A stretch of DNA of 7,481 nucleotides from JBHIBR01 sp046759145 [NCBI: Nitrospinota bacterium] (GTDB taxonomy: Bacteria; UBA8248): NCBI GenBank assembly GCA_046759145.1, contig JBHIBR010000084.1:1-7481 (forward strand), read 5' to 3'. Of the stretch, positions 6,153-7,481 are shown piece after piece. The translations under genes and the position numbers were made by a program. Each line of letters begins with the position of its first letter. Position 1 is the first letter of the stretch. The notes below the pieces were generated by a model. The model saw only the letters and a list, made by a program, of their open reading frames with translations, was not told the DNA's origin and searched no databases.

Positions 6153-6203
6153 CGGTGGTGGTTCCGAAGGGTGCAGCTTATCTGCTTAGAGGGAGGGACC
6201 TTC

Positions 6204-6617
6204 ATGTCGAAAGAGAAACTGATCGAGGGCCTCAACGCCGACCTGAACACAGAACTTACAACCGTGCTTCGCTACATCCTCCACCACAGCATGGCGAAGG
6301 GCTTGGGGGGAGAGGAGCTGCGAGAGCTGATCGAGCCCGACATCACCGAGGAGCTCGGCCACGCCCAATACCTGGCGGACAAGATCGTGGCGCTGGGGGG
6401 GACGCCCAAGCTCGCTCCCCGGATGCCTGCCCTCACGTCGGATGTGAATGAGATGATGCAGGAGGACCTGCGGGCGGAGGTGGAGGCCATCCGGAACTAC
6501 ACGGAGCGGATCCGTCAGGCGGAGGAGGCGGGAGAGGTCGGCCTGAAAGTAAAACTGGAAGAGTTTGCGGCCGATGAGACGGAGCACAAAGAGGACCTCG
6601 AGCGCCTGATGGGCTGA
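6204..6617 (+). CDS. Short haem-free bacterioferritin-like di-iron protein
   Basis: This 137-residue cytoplasmic protein has the four-helix ferritin-like fold. It probably oxidises Fe(II) with oxygen or peroxide and stores or detoxifies iron. All six ferroxidase ligands of bacterioferritin have counterparts: Glu17, Glu50 and His53 (EELGH), Glu94 (EAIRNY), Glu125 and His128 (DETEH); Tyr24 matches the conserved Tyr25. The Met that binds haem in bacterioferritin (Met52) is Leu51 here, so no haem is expected. The protein lacks the fifth short helix and is about 20 residues shorter than E. coli Bfr (158). It has no cysteines, so it is not a thioferritin of the Dps-like type. The start at 6204 is fixed by GGGAGGG ending about 5 bases upstream and by the conserved N-terminal helix; an open extension to 6057 is not protein-like. 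The 62-base gap to the next plus-strand gene allows co-transcription. Assembly state cannot be read from sequence. Confidence 0.88.
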   Translation: MSKEKLIEGLNADLNTELTTVLRYILHHSMAKGLGGEELRELIEPDITEELGHAQYLADKIVALGGTPKLAPRMPALTSDVNEMMQEDLRAEVEAIRNYTERIRQAEEAGEVGLKVKLEEFAADETEHKEDLERLMG

Positions 6618-6679
6618 GGGCCGGGAGAGGGCGCGGGGAGGCCGGAGCTGGCTCTCGAGTGCAGGGGAGGAGGGACGCG

Positions 6680-7481
6680 GTGCGCGAGCTTGCCATCATC
6701 GGGCTGGGGTTGATGGGAGGGACCTTCGCGCGCCACCTCCTGGAGGGGGGCTACGTGGTGAGGGGGTTTGACGTTGTCCCCTCCAAGATGGAGGAGCTCA
6801 CCCCCTCGGGCCTCCGCGGTGCCCGCTCGGCGGCCGAGGCCTCGGCGGGGGCCGAGCTGGTGATCACCTCCCTCCCCAACCATCACATCGTCGAGGAGGC
6901 TGTGCTGGGGGCGGGCGGAGTGCTGGAAGGTTTGCCCCGGGGTGCCATCATCGCCGACACCAGCACCGTCCCGCCCGCCTGGACGCGGCGCATGGCCGGT
7001 CGCGTGGAGGCGCGGGGCGTGCGCTGGCTCGACTGCCCCGTGAGCGGCACGAGCGCCCAGGCCCGCCGCAAGGACCTGGTGGTGATGGGGGGAGGGGAGA
7101 GGGAGGTCTTCGAGCGCTGCCGGCCCGTCTTTGACACCCTGGGCAAACGGACCCTCTACGTGGGTCCCCACGGGCAGGCGGCCCAGCTGAAGCTCATCGT
7201 GAACCTCGTCCTCTTCGTCAACATGGCCGGGGCGGCCGAGGGGCTCATCCTGGGAAAGAAGGCCGGGATCGACCCCGAGGTCCTCCTGGACGCCCTCTGC
7301 TCGGGGGCCGGCTCCTCCAACGTGCTCCAGGTCCGGGGCAACACCATGCTCAAGGAGGACTTCACGCCCGCCGGACCCATCTCGACCCTCCTGAAAGACA
7401 TGGACTGCATCCTGGACTCCGCCAAGGAGCTCGACGTCCCGCTCCCCCTCACCGCATTGGCTCACCAGCTCTACCTCGTCC
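6680..7481 (+). CDS. 3-hydroxyisobutyrate dehydrogenase-family enzyme (partial)
   Basis: The frame is open from GTG 6680 to the right edge, giving 267 residues of an enzyme usually about 290 long, so only the C-terminal end is missing. It belongs to the beta-hydroxyacid dehydrogenase family (3-hydroxyisobutyrate, tartronate semialdehyde or related substrates, NAD(P)-dependent, cytoplasmic). Visible motifs are the dinucleotide loop GLGLMG (8-13), DTSTV (the conserved S/T-rich strand), DCPVSGT (118-124, usually DAPVSGG), and GQAAQLKLIVN with catalytic Lys171 and Asn175. The C-terminal helix has FTPAGPISTLLKDMD, matching the family's F....L..KD segment. The GTG start is supported by GGGGAGGAGGG 6 bases upstream and by the standard start of the Rossmann strand at residue 4. 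Substrate specificity is not evident. It follows the ferritin gene in the same direction, but no functional link is obvious. Confidence 0.9.
   Translation, partial: MRELAIIGLGLMGGTFARHLLEGGYVVRGFDVVPSKMEELTPSGLRGARSAAEASAGAELVITSLPNHHIVEEAVLGAGGVLEGLPRGAIIADTSTVPPAWTRRMAGRVEARGVRWLDCPVSGTSAQARRKDLVVMGGGEREVFERCRPVFDTLGKRTLYVGPHGQAAQLKLIVNLVLFVNMAGAAEGLILGKKAGIDPEVLLDALCSGAGSSNVLQVRGNTMLKEDFTPAGPISTLLKDMDCILDSAKELDVPLPLTALAHQLYLV

Larger units (their letters stand above)
5639..6203. other. Long divergent spacer between CLC and ferritin genes
   Basis: These 565 bases hold no convincing gene. A 90-residue minus-strand frame at 5656-5928 reads as Ser/Pro/Arg-rich and lacks motifs. The CLC side (5639-5960) forms a long leader with a 6-bp GGGAGG/CCTCCC inverted repeat (5784-5789 with 5803-5808). 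The centre (5938-5995) is AT-richer, with a minus-strand purine tract and a candidate promoter for CLC. The ferritin side holds a GC-rich hairpin (6022-6056) and a TACAAT -10-like box at 6147-6152. Such length is unusual beside the tight spacing elsewhere in this window and suggests leader-RNA or repressor-based control. Confidence 0.5.

Overview
The window looks like chromosomal DNA from a high-GC, probably uncultivated, Gram-negative-type bacterium. Genes are compact, codons end mostly in G or C, and nearly every gene has a purine-rich Shine-Dalgarno (GGAGG-like) close to an ATG or GTG start. A soil or sediment lineage such as Rokubacteria, Tectomicrobia or a related group would fit, but that is an inference from composition and gene content; no phylogenetic marker is present. 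I see no rRNA, tRNA, CRISPR array, transposase or phage gene.

Layout. Positions 1-441 hold no convincing gene but carry a near-consensus sigma70-type promoter pointing left, out of the window. At 442-873 (+) lies a small exported protein of unknown function, convergent with a 99-residue unknown protein at 911-1210 (-); a GC-rich hairpin sits between the two stop codons. After a 288-base divergent spacer comes a metal-dependent cyclase/kynurenine-formamidase-family hydrolase (1499-2182, +). It is followed at once by a 104-residue remnant of an M24 (Xaa-Pro peptidase/creatinase-type) metallopeptidase, which keeps only the C-terminal third of the active site. Convergent to it is a Gfo/Idh/MocA-family oxidoreductase (2546-3565, -). 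Upstream of that on the same strand are a previously easy-to-miss 57-codon reading frame (3643-3816, -) and a CLC-family chloride channel/transporter with two CBS domains (3842-5638, -). A 565-base divergent spacer separates CLC from a short haem-free bacterioferritin-like di-iron protein (6204-6617, +). A 3-hydroxyisobutyrate-dehydrogenase-family enzyme (6680 to the right edge, +) runs out of the window.

How the genes may work together. The cyclase, the Gfo/Idh/MocA enzyme and the beta-hydroxyacid dehydrogenase are all small-molecule catabolic families that often sit in accessory degradation islands, but nothing in the sequence identifies a shared substrate. CLC (anion flux) and the mini-ferritin (iron/peroxide handling) are divergently transcribed and could share control sequences in their long spacer. 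No obviously new multi-gene system is visible. The most interesting items are the M24 remnant, the frame-shifted CBS-like small ORF behind the CLC gene, the channel-like residue pattern of the CLC protein, and structured leader DNA.
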